NCBI GenBank assembly: GCA_900757185.1
Contig: CAAEMX010000008.1
Coordinates: 5,553-69,552, forward strand
Length of the DNA stretch: 64,000 bases
Source of the DNA: an uncultured Collinsella sp.
GTDB taxonomy: Bacteria > Actinomycetota > Coriobacteriia > Coriobacteriales > Coriobacteriaceae
Reading direction: 5' to 3'
Shown here: piece after piece, positions 24,480 through 33,015 of the stretch
How the letters are laid out: each line of letters opens with the position of its first letter
Numbering within the stretch: position 1 is the stretch's first letter
Made by a program: the position numbers and the translations under genes
Notes under the pieces: generated by a model
What the model saw: the letters and a program-made list of their open reading frames with translations, nothing else
Told to the model about the DNA's origin: nothing
Database searches by the model: none

Positions 24480-25103
24480 ATGAAGTACTTTAGCAACATA
24501 ACGGCGATAAGCGAGCTTTCCGAGAGCGAGGGCGTGTTCACCACGGCCCAGGCGGCTCGCATGGACATCTCTCGAGATGCGCTGGCGCACTCATGCCGCG
24601 CAGGGCGTCTTGAACGGATATGCCACGGCGCCTACCGGATGTCTGGAACGCAGCGCCGAGACACCGACGAACTCAACGCCTTTTGGAAGCTCACCAATCC
24701 CTCCCTTTGCGCGTGGGAGAGAAAACGTCAGTGGGATGGCATCGCCGTGAGCGGTACGACAGCGGCGAACCTACAGCAAATGGGCGATTTCTATCTGTCA
24801 CCCTACAGGATGACCGCGCCCATGCGTATCAATACAAGAAACGAATCCCTTTCTTTTGTAAAGCGCGAGATTGCTGAGCGGGACATCGTTTGGCTCGACG
24901 GCCTGCCGGTAACTAAACCCGAGCGCACGCTTGTCGATCTTTGCCTCGATTGCGAGGATCCCTCATTAATTATCGATGCCTATCACGACGCGCTTGGACG
25001 TGGACTCGATATACAACGGCTGAAGGATCTTGTAGAAGAGAACTCTAAAACCGCCAAACGACGCGAGCTGATGGCGCCTTTGCTGATGGTACTGAACGGG
25101 TAA
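24480..25103 (+). CDS. abiEi: AbiEi-type antitoxin (type IV toxin-antitoxin)
   Basis: A 207-residue protein with the AbiEi layout: N-terminal winged-helix (ISELSESEGVFTTAQAARMDISRDALAHSCRAGRLERICHGAYR in sections) that binds its own promoter, then a C-terminal antitoxin domain with GLPVTKPERTLVDLCLDCEDP and a helix pair. In known AbiE systems this protein represses the operon and counters AbiEii. ATG 24480 was chosen from the promoter position; two in-frame ATGs upstream (24429, 24456) would lie in or before the promoter. The toxin gene follows after 15 bases. Confidence 0.85.
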   Translation: MKYFSNITAISELSESEGVFTTAQAARMDISRDALAHSCRAGRLERICHGAYRMSGTQRRDTDELNAFWKLTNPSLCAWERKRQWDGIAVSGTTAANLQQMGDFYLSPYRMTAPMRINTRNESLSFVKREIAERDIVWLDGLPVTKPERTLVDLCLDCEDPSLIIDAYHDALGRGLDIQRLKDLVEENSKTAKRRELMAPLLMVLNG

Positions 25104-25118
25104 TGCGAAACGGAGGAC

Positions 25119-26009
25119 ATGGTGAAGTACAAAACGCCTGCCGCATTGGAGATGGCTGTTAGGAATGCCGCAAGAGAATCACCAATGGATACTAATCGGG
25201 CAATCGTTGGTTTCTACTTTCATCGCTTCCTATGTCGCGTTTTTTCAGAAGATGACTGCCGTTTTGTGCTTAAAGGTGGTCAAAGCGTCCTGGCGCGAAC
25301 GCTCGATGCGCGTGTCACAAGAGATATTGACTTGGTTGCTCAAGAGGAGAGCCTCGAAGAGGCTGTTGCCGATCTGGTGCGGGCGGCTTCGATTGATCTG
25401 GAGGATTTCGTTTCGTTTGTCTTTGATCGTGCAGAGCAGATCAAAGAAGAAGATGAGTATCGGTGCGGTGCTAAGGTATGGTTCACCCCCTTTATGGGAA
25501 CCAAGAAGCTACAGCCAATTTCAATTGACTTGGTAATTGATGAAGTGCGGGGACTTGAGCCTGAGGTTCTCGCGCCGATCGATCGTTTGAATATCGAGGG
25601 GCTCCCAGTCTGCGACTATCGAGTATGCCGAGTGGAGAGCGCCCTTGCAGATAAATTGCTCGCAATGATAGAGATGCATGAGGGCCGTGCCTCTTCGCGA
25701 ATCAAGGATATAGTCGACATCTTGGTGTACGCGAAAACTTGCTTCATCGATGGGGCTACACTTATCGAGAGAGTCGAGAAAGAAGCGTCTGTGCGCAAGG
25801 TGGCAATGCCGGAAGAGTTCGTGGCGCCTCTCTGGTGGAAACAAAATGGTTCTGCGCAGTATGTAAAGATGGCTAGGCAGGCGGGGGTACTTGATCTCGC
25901 GGGGAGTATCACTGGAGCAGAAGAGGTCGTCAATCGGTTGTATGCTCCGTGCTTCGATCGTTCGGAGAATGTGCGCAAATGGAATCCCCAGACTACGGGA
26001 TGGGAGTAG
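25119..26009 (+). CDS. abiEii: AbiEii-type nucleotidyltransferase toxin
   Basis: A 296-residue DNA polymerase-beta-like nucleotidyltransferase. The catalytic pattern is visible: FVLKGGQSVLAR near residue 48, then RVTRDIDLVAQ near 65 with the metal-binding Asp pair, a third acidic residue in QPISIDLVIDEV near 137, and a Lys in ADKLLAMIEMHEGR(A)SSRIKDIVDI near 185. Known AbiEii/MenT-type toxins transfer nucleotides to RNA, in MenT3 to tRNA, and cause growth arrest or phage abortive infection. GGAGG lies 5 bases before the ATG. A strong terminator follows. Confidence 0.88.
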   Translation: MVKYKTPAALEMAVRNAARESPMDTNRAIVGFYFHRFLCRVFSEDDCRFVLKGGQSVLARTLDARVTRDIDLVAQEESLEEAVADLVRAASIDLEDFVSFVFDRAEQIKEEDEYRCGAKVWFTPFMGTKKLQPISIDLVIDEVRGLEPEVLAPIDRLNIEGLPVCDYRVCRVESALADKLLAMIEMHEGRASSRIKDIVDILVYAKTCFIDGATLIERVEKEASVRKVAMPEEFVAPLWWKQNGSAQYVKMARQAGVLDLAGSITGAEEVVNRLYAPCFDRSENVRKWNPQTTGWE

Positions 26010-26020
26010 CCCAGACAGTT

Positions 26021-26055
26021 AAGCCGGCGGCAGGAGCTGGTCCCGCCGCCGGCTT
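26021..26055. terminator. Terminator after abiE
   Basis: Perfect 11-bp stem AAGCCGGCGGC / GCCGCCGGCTT at 26021-26031 and 26045-26055. It lies between the convergent abiEii and HsdM/S-like genes and could serve both, though the T-run is short. Confidence 0.75.
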
Positions 26056-26078
26056 GGGGCGTTACTGCTGCCTATGTG

Positions 26079-27515
26079 TTACTCGCAGATTTGGTCGAGC
26101 ACTTCGGTGATGGTCTTTTTTGCGACTTCGAGGTTGCGCTGGGCTTGGGCGACGGCAGCCTCGGCTTGTTTCTTTGTTTCTACGACCTCGGCAAAGCGAT
26201 TGATGGATTCGCTGTACTCGCGCGTGCGCGGGTCGAGCGCTGGCGGGACTTCGATCTCGAACAGGTCGTTAGGGCGGATGGCGCGGATGCTGGCTGCTTC
26301 GGTTAATGCTTGAATCAGCTGTGCCCCATGGCCTTCGGTAAGGTATCCAACGATTATCTCCGAAAACACTACGCGCTCCTCTTCGGTCATCGTTTGGAAC
26401 GACGGGCGAATGACGGTGGTGTTATGCGAAGCAACTAGGTGTTGCTTCGCGTCATCGGCGCTGACGACGAGCAGGTTGGACGCGCCGTAGCGACCCAGCA
26501 TGCGTGGCATGACGATATCTCCAGCGCGGAGCTCATATCGATCGAGAACGCTGGGGTTCACCTTTACGATTTTGGAATCCGAGCTATTTGCACTCTCTAC
26601 AGCATATGCGGGTAGAAGGTTGCCATCTTGAAAATCCTGAGATGAGATGCGGCGTACCTCGATTGCATCAATGTCGTTTGATGTGGTGCTCTCGCGGGGC
26701 ATAAATGGAGCTACTCGCGTAAAAGCGTCACCGAGCGTAGCCCTGTAGTTTCGGGTGAGGCTGATAAGGCTGATTTTGCCTTTTGAGAGGGCTGCGCGAT
26801 GCAGCAGCAATTCACGCGTGGCAAAAGTGGACGTTTCGATAGGCGTTGATCTGGGCGTATTGGTATCAATGCGGGCCCAGTCGGGGGAGATGGAAAAGGT
26901 GATATCTGAGTAATACGATGTTTCTGTCACATATCGAAAACGCGGCCCGGATTCGATTGCGCTGCGAAATGCAACGCTGCGATTTCCTGAAGACAATATG
27001 AGAAGCGCGCTTGTCATGTAGGGCCTGGGTTCAGAAAGTGGCAAATACACGACGCTCTCGATGAGTCCTTCGCGTATCAGGATCGTGCGCGCCTGCTCGG
27101 CTTTATCGAGTAGGTCGGCGGGCAGCACTACGGCTGCGCGAGTGCGATTCGAAAGGGCGAGCGCATACAGACACCAAATAAAGGGACCCCAGTCACAGAA
27201 ATCGAGGTAGCCGGGCTCTAAGTAATCGATCAAGGCGATACATTCTTTTTCGATGTCGTGTTTGCCCGTACGGTAATACCCCGATGCGTCGATAAACACC
27301 GGAGCCGCATCGCCATTGCCCGCGCCCTGCCTGCCGGGTTCAAGCTCGCAAATATCGGGTACGCCGTTGCTGTTCAGGCTGAAACATTCACGAAGCGCCT
27401 TACAGTCGATGGCGCCAGGCAGACGGACGGTGAGTAGACGGCTGCCCTGCTCCAGATTAAGCGCGCGTGAGAGGGCGGCGGCGGTGAGACGTGGCAATGA
27501 TGTTGTTTCACGCAT
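26079..27515 (-). CDS. HsdM/HsdS-like protein without visible methylase catalytic motif (1)
   Basis: A 478-residue protein of mixed type I restriction character. The middle part resembles the end of an N6-adenine methylase fold: WCLYALALSNRTRAAVVLPADLLDKAEQARTILIREGLIESVVYLP near 135-185. The C-terminal ~200 residues resemble an HsdS target-recognition unit: IEVRRISSQDF, YELRAGDIVMPRMLGRYGASNLLVV, a helical spacer ending VAQAQRNLEVAKK. I find no NPPY/NPPF and no clear AdoMet-binding glycine motif, so methylation is doubtful. A similar protein is at 43145-44788. It is divergent from the 27806 operon, so the two may be coregulated. Confidence 0.7.
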   Translation of the reverse strand: MRETTSLPRLTAAALSRALNLEQGSRLLTVRLPGAIDCKALRECFSLNSNGVPDICELEPGRQGAGNGDAAPVFIDASGYYRTGKHDIEKECIALIDYLEPGYLDFCDWGPFIWCLYALALSNRTRAAVVLPADLLDKAEQARTILIREGLIESVVYLPLSEPRPYMTSALLILSSGNRSVAFRSAIESGPRFRYVTETSYYSDITFSISPDWARIDTNTPRSTPIETSTFATRELLLHRAALSKGKISLISLTRNYRATLGDAFTRVAPFMPRESTTSNDIDAIEVRRISSQDFQDGNLLPAYAVESANSSDSKIVKVNPSVLDRYELRAGDIVMPRMLGRYGASNLLVVSADDAKQHLVASHNTTVIRPSFQTMTEEERVVFSEIIVGYLTEGHGAQLIQALTEAASIRAIRPNDLFEIEVPPALDPRTREYSESINRFAEVVETKKQAEAAVAQAQRNLEVAKKTITEVLDQICE

Positions 27516-27805
27516 GTATAGAGCCCTTTCTTCTTAGTGGGTTATATATTAGCAGAAAATTTTGATAATTTCTAATGACGAGAACAGAGCACTGTGCTAT
27601 TCTCGAAGTAATCCAAAACCAACTCAATACAAACTGCTTGATGCAATCGCTACACAGCCTTTAGGTAAACTGCGCTATCAAGCAGGGTGATTTCACTAAC
27701 GAAGCTACAGGTTAGGTCGATTGTCATCGTCCATGCCTCAGACCATTCTAAAACATAGAACAGACTTATCGACAAACATCCGCAACCGGATAGGAAGAAG
27801 CATTC
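27516..27805. promoter_or_regulatory. Divergent control region with imperfect palindrome
   Basis: 290 AT-richer bases between the HsdM/S-like gene (minus) and the 27806 gene (plus). At 27580-27604 lies the imperfect palindrome GAGAACAGAGCACTGTGC with its matching end TATTCTC, a plausible operator. TATATA-rich sequence near 27545 suits a promoter for the minus-strand gene. No coding sequence is evident. Confidence 0.45.
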
Positions 27806-28723
27806 ATGAAGAATGAAGACAGCATTTACGAGGTGTTCCTCAACACGATCGACGAAGATCTCCGCAGCATGTGCAAAAAGAACGGGAAGGCAGAGATGCC
27901 GTTTCCGTATCCGTACTGCGGCGAGCAGGATACCGAGCGCTTGGCCAAGGCACTCGTTGACGTGCTGGAAAAGCACTCGCCCGATATTCCCGGGCTGGTG
28001 CCCGAGCAGTATCGAGACGATGTGCACGAGGCCCGCGAGCTTTTGGCCGCAGCGTCGCTCGCTTTGTTGTCGCTGTATTTTCCCCAGCGCGATAACTGCG
28101 CGCACTGCATGGCCATCTTAATTGGCATGTTTGAGCACGGAAGCAATCCGCGCTTTAAGTCGAGCGGTGTGCGCATGTTCGAGCAGGTTACGACAGGTAT
28201 GAAGTACTCGTCTGAACAAGGTGGATATATTCTGTCTCGCTTTGTGCGAAGCATTGACTACAAAAGACCCTGCGACCACGTGCATCGCGATGGGTCGCGC
28301 GGTTTTACGGCGGACGAGGACGATGCCGTCATGTTTTATAAGCGCTATCTCAAGGTGCAGAGACACGTATTCGATACCAGTCCGCGTTTCAACTTTGAGC
28401 TATGCGTCAAACGCCCGTTTGAGGCTCTTTCGGACAATCGGGAGAACTTTTATTGCATGGAGGAAAAGATGGAAATCGATTTGGCAACTAAGGTACGGGA
28501 GCTCCAGGACCGCTACACCCTCAACTTCGCTCAGGCCAAAGAGTATGGCCTGCTCGACAAGCTGATGATTGATGCATTGCTTGCATATCTGCGCGACGGG
28601 TCAGTCTCAATCGCGGCGCGCGAGAGCTATGTGGCGCAAACCGAGCGTCTGATTGACGGTGCGGTCAAGTTGCCGTGTGCGACGAGCCCCAAGGAGGGCG
28701 CAGACGTCGACCGTATTTCCTAG
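27806..28723 (+). CDS. Unknown soluble protein preceding the VirD4-like gene
   Basis: A 305-residue protein, probably cytosolic, with no membrane segment. Residues 35-110 are helical (CGEQDTERLAKALVDVL, ARELLAAASLALLSLYF) with a CAHC pair; the C-terminal ~90 residues are also helical (MEIDLATKVRELQDRYTLNFAQAKEYGLLDKLMID). I recognise no family. It is first of the apparent unit 27806-30246, 38 bases before the VirD4-like ATPase gene, and is likely a partner. TAGGAAGAAG lies before the ATG. Confidence 0.75.
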   Translation: MKNEDSIYEVFLNTIDEDLRSMCKKNGKAEMPFPYPYCGEQDTERLAKALVDVLEKHSPDIPGLVPEQYRDDVHEARELLAAASLALLSLYFPQRDNCAHCMAILIGMFEHGSNPRFKSSGVRMFEQVTTGMKYSSEQGGYILSRFVRSIDYKRPCDHVHRDGSRGFTADEDDAVMFYKRYLKVQRHVFDTSPRFNFELCVKRPFEALSDNRENFYCMEEKMEIDLATKVRELQDRYTLNFAQAKEYGLLDKLMIDALLAYLRDGSVSIAARESYVAQTERLIDGAVKLPCATSPKEGADVDRIS

Positions 28724-28761
28724 CAATCACGCAGAACTATCGACAAGAAAGGGGCCGTGCA

Positions 28762-30246
28762 ATGTCGGTCATTAAGATGTACGGCTACGAGGCCGCGCAG
28801 CAAACGGAGTATCAGACCAAGAAGTGGGCGACCAAGGAGGAAATGCAGACGCTGTCATCCGGCGATGAGCAGCGCGATGTGATCTTGGCGCAAGGTGCCA
28901 CGGTGGCTTTCTACGAGGGCGACAAGCACTGGGAGACGAGCGTGTCCAACAATGTGTTTGCCTTTGGCGGTACCGGCAGCGGCAAAACGGCGAGTTTCAT
29001 TTTGCCCAACCTGCTCAATCACCACGAGTGCTGCTATGTGGTCACGGACACCAAGGGCGAGCTGCTGCGCCGTACGGGGAAGGGCTTCGAGGAGGACGGC
29101 TACGAGGTAACGGTTCTCGACACCATCAATCCCGAGCAGTCGTCCGGGTACGATCCTTTGCGCTACGTGATGGATGTCGAGGATATCCCCACCACAGTGG
29201 CGTCAATCATGGAGGGGGTCGATCCTGACAGGCGTAGCTTTAGGGACGATCCGTTTTGGGACAATGCGAGCGATCTGCTACTTCGAGCGATTATTGGAAT
29301 CCTGTTCCTCTTAGAGTGCCTTGCCGGCACATTTGCGCCGGACGGGGATCCCGCAGCTCCGCGACGCTATCTTAAGATGAACAACGTCTTTAAGCTGGCG
29401 GCACTCATCAAGGTTACGGGAGATGGCGAGGGACGATTTCCGCTGGATCACCTTGTGGAGCAGGTGGAGTCCAAGGAATTTCTTGGCAAGTATGATTCTG
29501 CGAACGCGGACCTGTATGGCGTTGAACAGTATCGTGATTTTCGCGGGGCAGCCGATAGAACGCTTAAGAGCATTCTGATCACGCTTAACGCGACCATCTC
29601 GCGGCTTAAGACCCCCCAGCTCATGCGCGTCTTTGAGAAAGACGAGATGCGCCTCGACCGTATCGACGAGGGCAAGCGCGTAATCGATCTTAAGGTGAGC
29701 GACAACGACTCGACCAATGCATGGCTTGCGAACGTTGCCCTTAAGCAGCTGTTTAACCTGGCCCAGCGCCGCGCTGATTCCAACCCCAGCGGGCATTTGC
29801 AGCGCCACGTGCACTTTATTCTGGATGAGTTTCCCAACGTGGGCCGCATTCCCGATTTTGAGCGGAGTATTGCGACCGTGCGCAGCCGTGGCATTAGCTT
29901 TTTGATGTGCGCGCAATCGCTGAGTCAGCTCGATGGTGCGTACGGCAAATCCGCAGCGCTTACCATCCTCGATAACTGCGACAGCTTGATCTATATGGGC
30001 GGCGGCAGCAACATCGCGACACAGGAGTACATAAGCAATCTGTGCGGCGAGTCGGTTCTGGGCACCAATTACGTGGGCGCCGAGCGTACTGCCGTCGATG
30101 TGCGCGGTTGCGTGATAACCCCGGACGAGGTGGGGCTTATGCCGCGTACCGACTGCCTGGTCAAAGTAACCGGCATGCGCCCCTTCCGTGCCAAGAAGTA
30201 TTTTTGCGGCGACCATCCCAATGCGGCCAAGTGGCTGAGGGATTAG
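28762..30246 (+). CDS. VirD4/TraG-like ATPase without membrane anchor
   Basis: A 494-residue P-loop ATPase of the type IV coupling protein family. Walker A GGTGSGKT at residues 69-76 within VFAFGGTGSGKTASFILPNLL, the family segment DTKGELLRRTGKGFEEDGYEV, Walker B ILDEFPNVGRIP with Asp-Glu at 355-356, and FLMCAQSLSQLD near 385. Unlike canonical VirD4/TraG there are no N-terminal membrane helices: the protein starts ~60 residues before Walker A. No relaxase, mating-channel or oriT gene is in the window, so a conjugation role is not supported. GAAAGGGGCC precedes the ATG at 28762. Confidence 0.88.
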   Translation: MSVIKMYGYEAAQQTEYQTKKWATKEEMQTLSSGDEQRDVILAQGATVAFYEGDKHWETSVSNNVFAFGGTGSGKTASFILPNLLNHHECCYVVTDTKGELLRRTGKGFEEDGYEVTVLDTINPEQSSGYDPLRYVMDVEDIPTTVASIMEGVDPDRRSFRDDPFWDNASDLLLRAIIGILFLLECLAGTFAPDGDPAAPRRYLKMNNVFKLAALIKVTGDGEGRFPLDHLVEQVESKEFLGKYDSANADLYGVEQYRDFRGAADRTLKSILITLNATISRLKTPQLMRVFEKDEMRLDRIDEGKRVIDLKVSDNDSTNAWLANVALKQLFNLAQRRADSNPSGHLQRHVHFILDEFPNVGRIPDFERSIATVRSRGISFLMCAQSLSQLDGAYGKSAALTILDNCDSLIYMGGGSNIATQEYISNLCGESVLGTNYVGAERTAVDVRGCVITPDEVGLMPRTDCLVKVTGMRPFRAKKYFCGDHPNAAKWLRD

Positions 30247-30283
30247 TCCTTGCAGCTTCGCGCGCTCCATCTTGCCTATTTGA

Positions 30284-30324
30284 CCGCACGGCTTCCATTG
30301 GCCGCTAGCCGTGCGGCCTCGTTT
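30284..30324 (+). terminator. Terminator between the VirD4-like and ClpP-like genes
   Basis: Perfect 10-bp stem CCGCACGGCT / AGCCGTGCGG at 30284-30293 and 30307-30316, followed by CCTCGTTTTA. It suggests that the clpP-like gene has its own promoter or relies on read-through. Confidence 0.7.
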
Positions 30325-30360
30325 TACTTCCTTACCGATTCCGTTTAGAAGGGAATTACC

Positions 30361-30963
30361 ATGTCCGTTATGTATCGTGAGCCTAGCATTATCAAGAAGT
30401 CCAAGGACGGTCGCGTTGCCGCCGTCGATATGGCAAGTGAGCTGCTTAACAGCCGCGTGCTGCTGCTGGAAGGCGAGGTCAACGATGTGACCTGCAATGG
30501 CCTTATTAAGTCCATGCTGGTGTTGGAGCATCAGAGCGCCACCGAGCCCATCACCCTCATCATCAACAGCCCGGGCGGTAGCGTTACGGCGGGGCTGGCG
30601 CTCATCGACACCATGCAGTCGCTCGACTGCCCCGTGATCACGGTGGGCGAGGGCGTCGTGGCCTCGATGGCCGCGGTGATCTTGGCCTGCGGCGACCACC
30701 GCCAGGTATACCGCCACACGCAAGTGCTCATCCACCAGTTGATGGGCGGCACGGGCATGGCGCAGCAGACCGATATCGAGATCGTGGCCCAGCACACGGC
30801 GGCCATGCGCGCCGAGCTGGACGAGCTGCTGGCCGAGCATGGCAACCTGAGCGCCCAGGAGTTCCACGAGCTCACCGAGCGCGACTGCTGGTGCAACGCC
30901 AGGCGCGCTCTGGAGTTGGGTCTGGTGGACGAGGCGATTGCTCCGAGTAAGAAGGCGCTCTAG
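30361..30963 (+). CDS. ClpP-family serine protease paralogue
   Basis: A 200-residue ClpP-like peptidase. The catalytic triad is intact: Ser102 in VVASMAAVILACG, His125 in VLIHQLMGG, Asp175 in LTERDCW. The substrate-strand segment INSPGGSVTAGLALIDTM and the C-terminal ARRALELGLVDEAI are family-like. It stands in the accessory island, not next to clpX or tig as housekeeping clpP usually does, so it is probably a second ClpP; a ClpX-like ATPase is 15 kb downstream at 46089. GAAGGGAATT precedes the ATG. Confidence 0.9.
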   Translation: MSVMYREPSIIKKSKDGRVAAVDMASELLNSRVLLLEGEVNDVTCNGLIKSMLVLEHQSATEPITLIINSPGGSVTAGLALIDTMQSLDCPVITVGEGVVASMAAVILACGDHRQVYRHTQVLIHQLMGGTGMAQQTDIEIVAQHTAAMRAELDELLAEHGNLSAQEFHELTERDCWCNARRALELGLVDEAIAPSKKAL

Positions 30964-31037
30964 CGGGGCTCATGTCTTGTGGGCATATAGAGCGGGGCGA
31001 ACGATCGCGTAGTTTAACGGCCAGAAAGAGGTTGAAC

Positions 31038-31865
31038 ATGAGCAGGATTTGGGATGTCGACGGCATTGAGTGGGAAGACCTGCCCACCGTGAGCGACCTG
31101 CTGTGCGCTGCGGACACAAAGATCCTGGCGCGCGAGGTTGCCCTGCGATACGGCGGCAAGCCGGACGGCCGCGGCCGTGTCGATAACGAGCGCAGCTTAA
31201 AGCGCGCCCGCCGCAAGGTCAAAAAGCTGCGCAAGGTTGACCCCGAGCCCAGCGACAATATCGTCCTGCTGCCCAAGCACGTCATCAATCGTCGTGGTGC
31301 AGGCCACGGCTTTGGCTATTACGACGTGGAGCCGTGCATCTTTACACGCGGCGGCGTTCAAATGCTAGGTGAGGATGTGCTCGCCAAAGTACGTCCGTGG
31401 GAATTGATCTTGATGGATGATGAGTCCGCGAGCGAAATGCTGGGCTATCGCGTATGGCTCGGCGGCGAGTGGGACCTGTGCGAGCGCTACCGCTTTTTGG
31501 CCGTGGTGTGCGTTCGCATGCTGAACAGCATCCGGGCGCAAAAGGAGCTGCGCAAGTGCCTCGTGCAGGGCGAGACAGCCTGTGATATGGACGAGGACGA
31601 GGCGATCGAAGGGATTCGCCGCGACGTGCTGTATCCCGAGGAAGTGATCAACGCCAAACTCGGCGGCTATTGGGATGCGAGTTTGGGACTCAACCTGCCC
31701 TGGAAGAACGAGCACCGGCAGACTTGCACGCGAATCGACAGGGCTATCGATGACCTGTTTTCTAAGGAAACGAAGCGCTGCGCTGCCGAGCTTGGGAAGA
31801 AACTTGAGCGAGGGTATGAGGAGCGCAGGGAGGTGCCGTTGTTTCAATCATTCACCGACGAATGA
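31038..31865 (+). CDS. Unknown soluble protein downstream of ClpP-like gene
   Basis: A 275-residue charged protein without membrane segments. A basic helix RSLKRARRKVKKLRKVDP (residues ~53-70) could bind nucleic acid. No domain recognised. ATG 31038 follows AAAGAGG; an earlier in-frame ATG at 30972 has no ribosome-binding site. It is 74 bases after the clpP-like gene on the same strand and may be a substrate, adaptor or regulator, but only position supports that. Confidence 0.7.
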   Translation: MSRIWDVDGIEWEDLPTVSDLLCAADTKILAREVALRYGGKPDGRGRVDNERSLKRARRKVKKLRKVDPEPSDNIVLLPKHVINRRGAGHGFGYYDVEPCIFTRGGVQMLGEDVLAKVRPWELILMDDESASEMLGYRVWLGGEWDLCERYRFLAVVCVRMLNSIRAQKELRKCLVQGETACDMDEDEAIEGIRRDVLYPEEVINAKLGGYWDASLGLNLPWKNEHRQTCTRIDRAIDDLFSKETKRCAAELGKKLERGYEERREVPLFQSFTDE

Positions 31866-31943
31866 GAAAAAGGCGGCGGCCGCGGTCCCCCGCGGGATTA
31901 TCCTGGACCTATTACGTGAGCGGTGCGCGGGCGAGGAGCAATC

Positions 31944-32720
31944 ATGGCTGGTCGTGGAAGCAAATGGTCGAGGGAAGAAACCCTTGCGGCTCTGTTTCTG
32001 TACCTCGCCCTACCATCGAAAAAGGTTGATGATACAAACGAGGATGTCCAGGCGCTAGCTAAGGCCATTGGCAGAACGCCGGGCGCGGTTGCTCTAAAAA
32101 TCTGGAACCTTGCATCATTCGATGAGCGTCGACGTGCTCGCGGCAAGGTTGGAATGACCCATGCAAGCAAAATGGACAAGATGGTTTGGGCTGAGTATTC
32201 CTCTGCTGGTGATGAGCTTGTCGAGGAGGCGACTGAGGTTTTCCTCAACCGTTTCGATTTTAAAGAACCGCTAAGTGATGAGCTGAAAGAGACGATCGGC
32301 TTTGATTTGCCAGAGGGCAAGGAGCGCGAGGCAATTGTTTCGATGCGGGTGAACCAGGAGTTCTTTCGAAATACCCTGCTCGTCAATTACGATTCAAGAT
32401 GCTGCTTGACGGGGCTAACGAACAAGGCTCTGTTGGTTGCTAGCCATATCAAGCCCTGGAAAGTCTCTGATCCAAAGACGGAGCGACTCGCGCCCGACAA
32501 CGGCTTGCTTTTGAACGCATTGCACGATAAAGCGTTCGACCGGGGACTAATCACCATTACGAAGGACCTAAAGATAGTGGTGTCTAGCGTGGTCGAGCAC
32601 GAAACTCCTGAGGACGAGTACTTGTGGCGCTACAACGGAGAGCCGATTACGCTTCCGAAACGATTCGCCCCAAGAGCTGAGTTTATTGAATATCACAACG
32701 ATATGGTGTTTAAGGGGTAG
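31944..32720 (+). CDS. HNH endonuclease
   Basis: A 258-residue protein. An N-terminal helical part with KWSREETLAALFLYLALP and RTPGAVALKIWNLASFD resembles a small DNA-binding domain; the C-terminal part is an HNH_2-type nuclease: RCCLTGLTNKALLVASHIKPW near 155-175 (His in the first beta strand), then NGLLLNALHDKAFDRGLITI near 190-210. Such genes are common as stand-alone restriction-type nucleases in defence islands. GAGGAGC precedes the ATG. No matching methylase is adjacent, unless it works with the downstream MTase. Confidence 0.85.
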   Translation: MAGRGSKWSREETLAALFLYLALPSKKVDDTNEDVQALAKAIGRTPGAVALKIWNLASFDERRRARGKVGMTHASKMDKMVWAEYSSAGDELVEEATEVFLNRFDFKEPLSDELKETIGFDLPEGKEREAIVSMRVNQEFFRNTLLVNYDSRCCLTGLTNKALLVASHIKPWKVSDPKTERLAPDNGLLLNALHDKAFDRGLITITKDLKIVVSSVVEHETPEDEYLWRYNGEPITLPKRFAPRAEFIEYHNDMVFKG

Positions 32721-33015
32721 GGGTCCGTATGGAAAGCCCGAGTTGAAAGCGATTGTTGTTAAGACGTTGCTTAAGCGTCCTCGTTATCCGGAGACATTTT
32801 TAGTATTTGAGGGTCGTTATTAATTATTAGGAATGATTTTCGAAGAGTATTGGCTTTATTTGGCTTAACGATGGATATGGGGGTGCGTGCCATGCTTCGC
32901 TGCCGATTCTTGGGTTGAGGAAAGGGATATTGATGTGCGCAACGTGTGTTGTGTCCCAGCTAGCGTCTAAACTAAAATCCTTGAGTCTGAACATGGACGG
33001 CGCATCGGAGGTTTG
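32721..33015. other. AT-rich gap between the HNH and methylase genes
   Basis: 295 bases with clearly lower GC than the flanks (for example around 32790-32870). It contains no ORF I would support and probably carries the promoter of the methylase. The composition change marks the left edge of the restriction-modification segment. Confidence 0.45.

Noticed and set aside
28762..30246. Conjugative element (ICE) based on the VirD4/TraG-like gene
   Set aside because: No relaxase, mating-channel, integrase or oriT was found in the window, and the protein lacks membrane anchors.
29311..30867. 518-aa minus-strand ORF over the VirD4-like and ClpP-like genes
   Set aside because: Both sense genes have intact catalytic motifs; the antisense frame has none and crosses a terminator hairpin.
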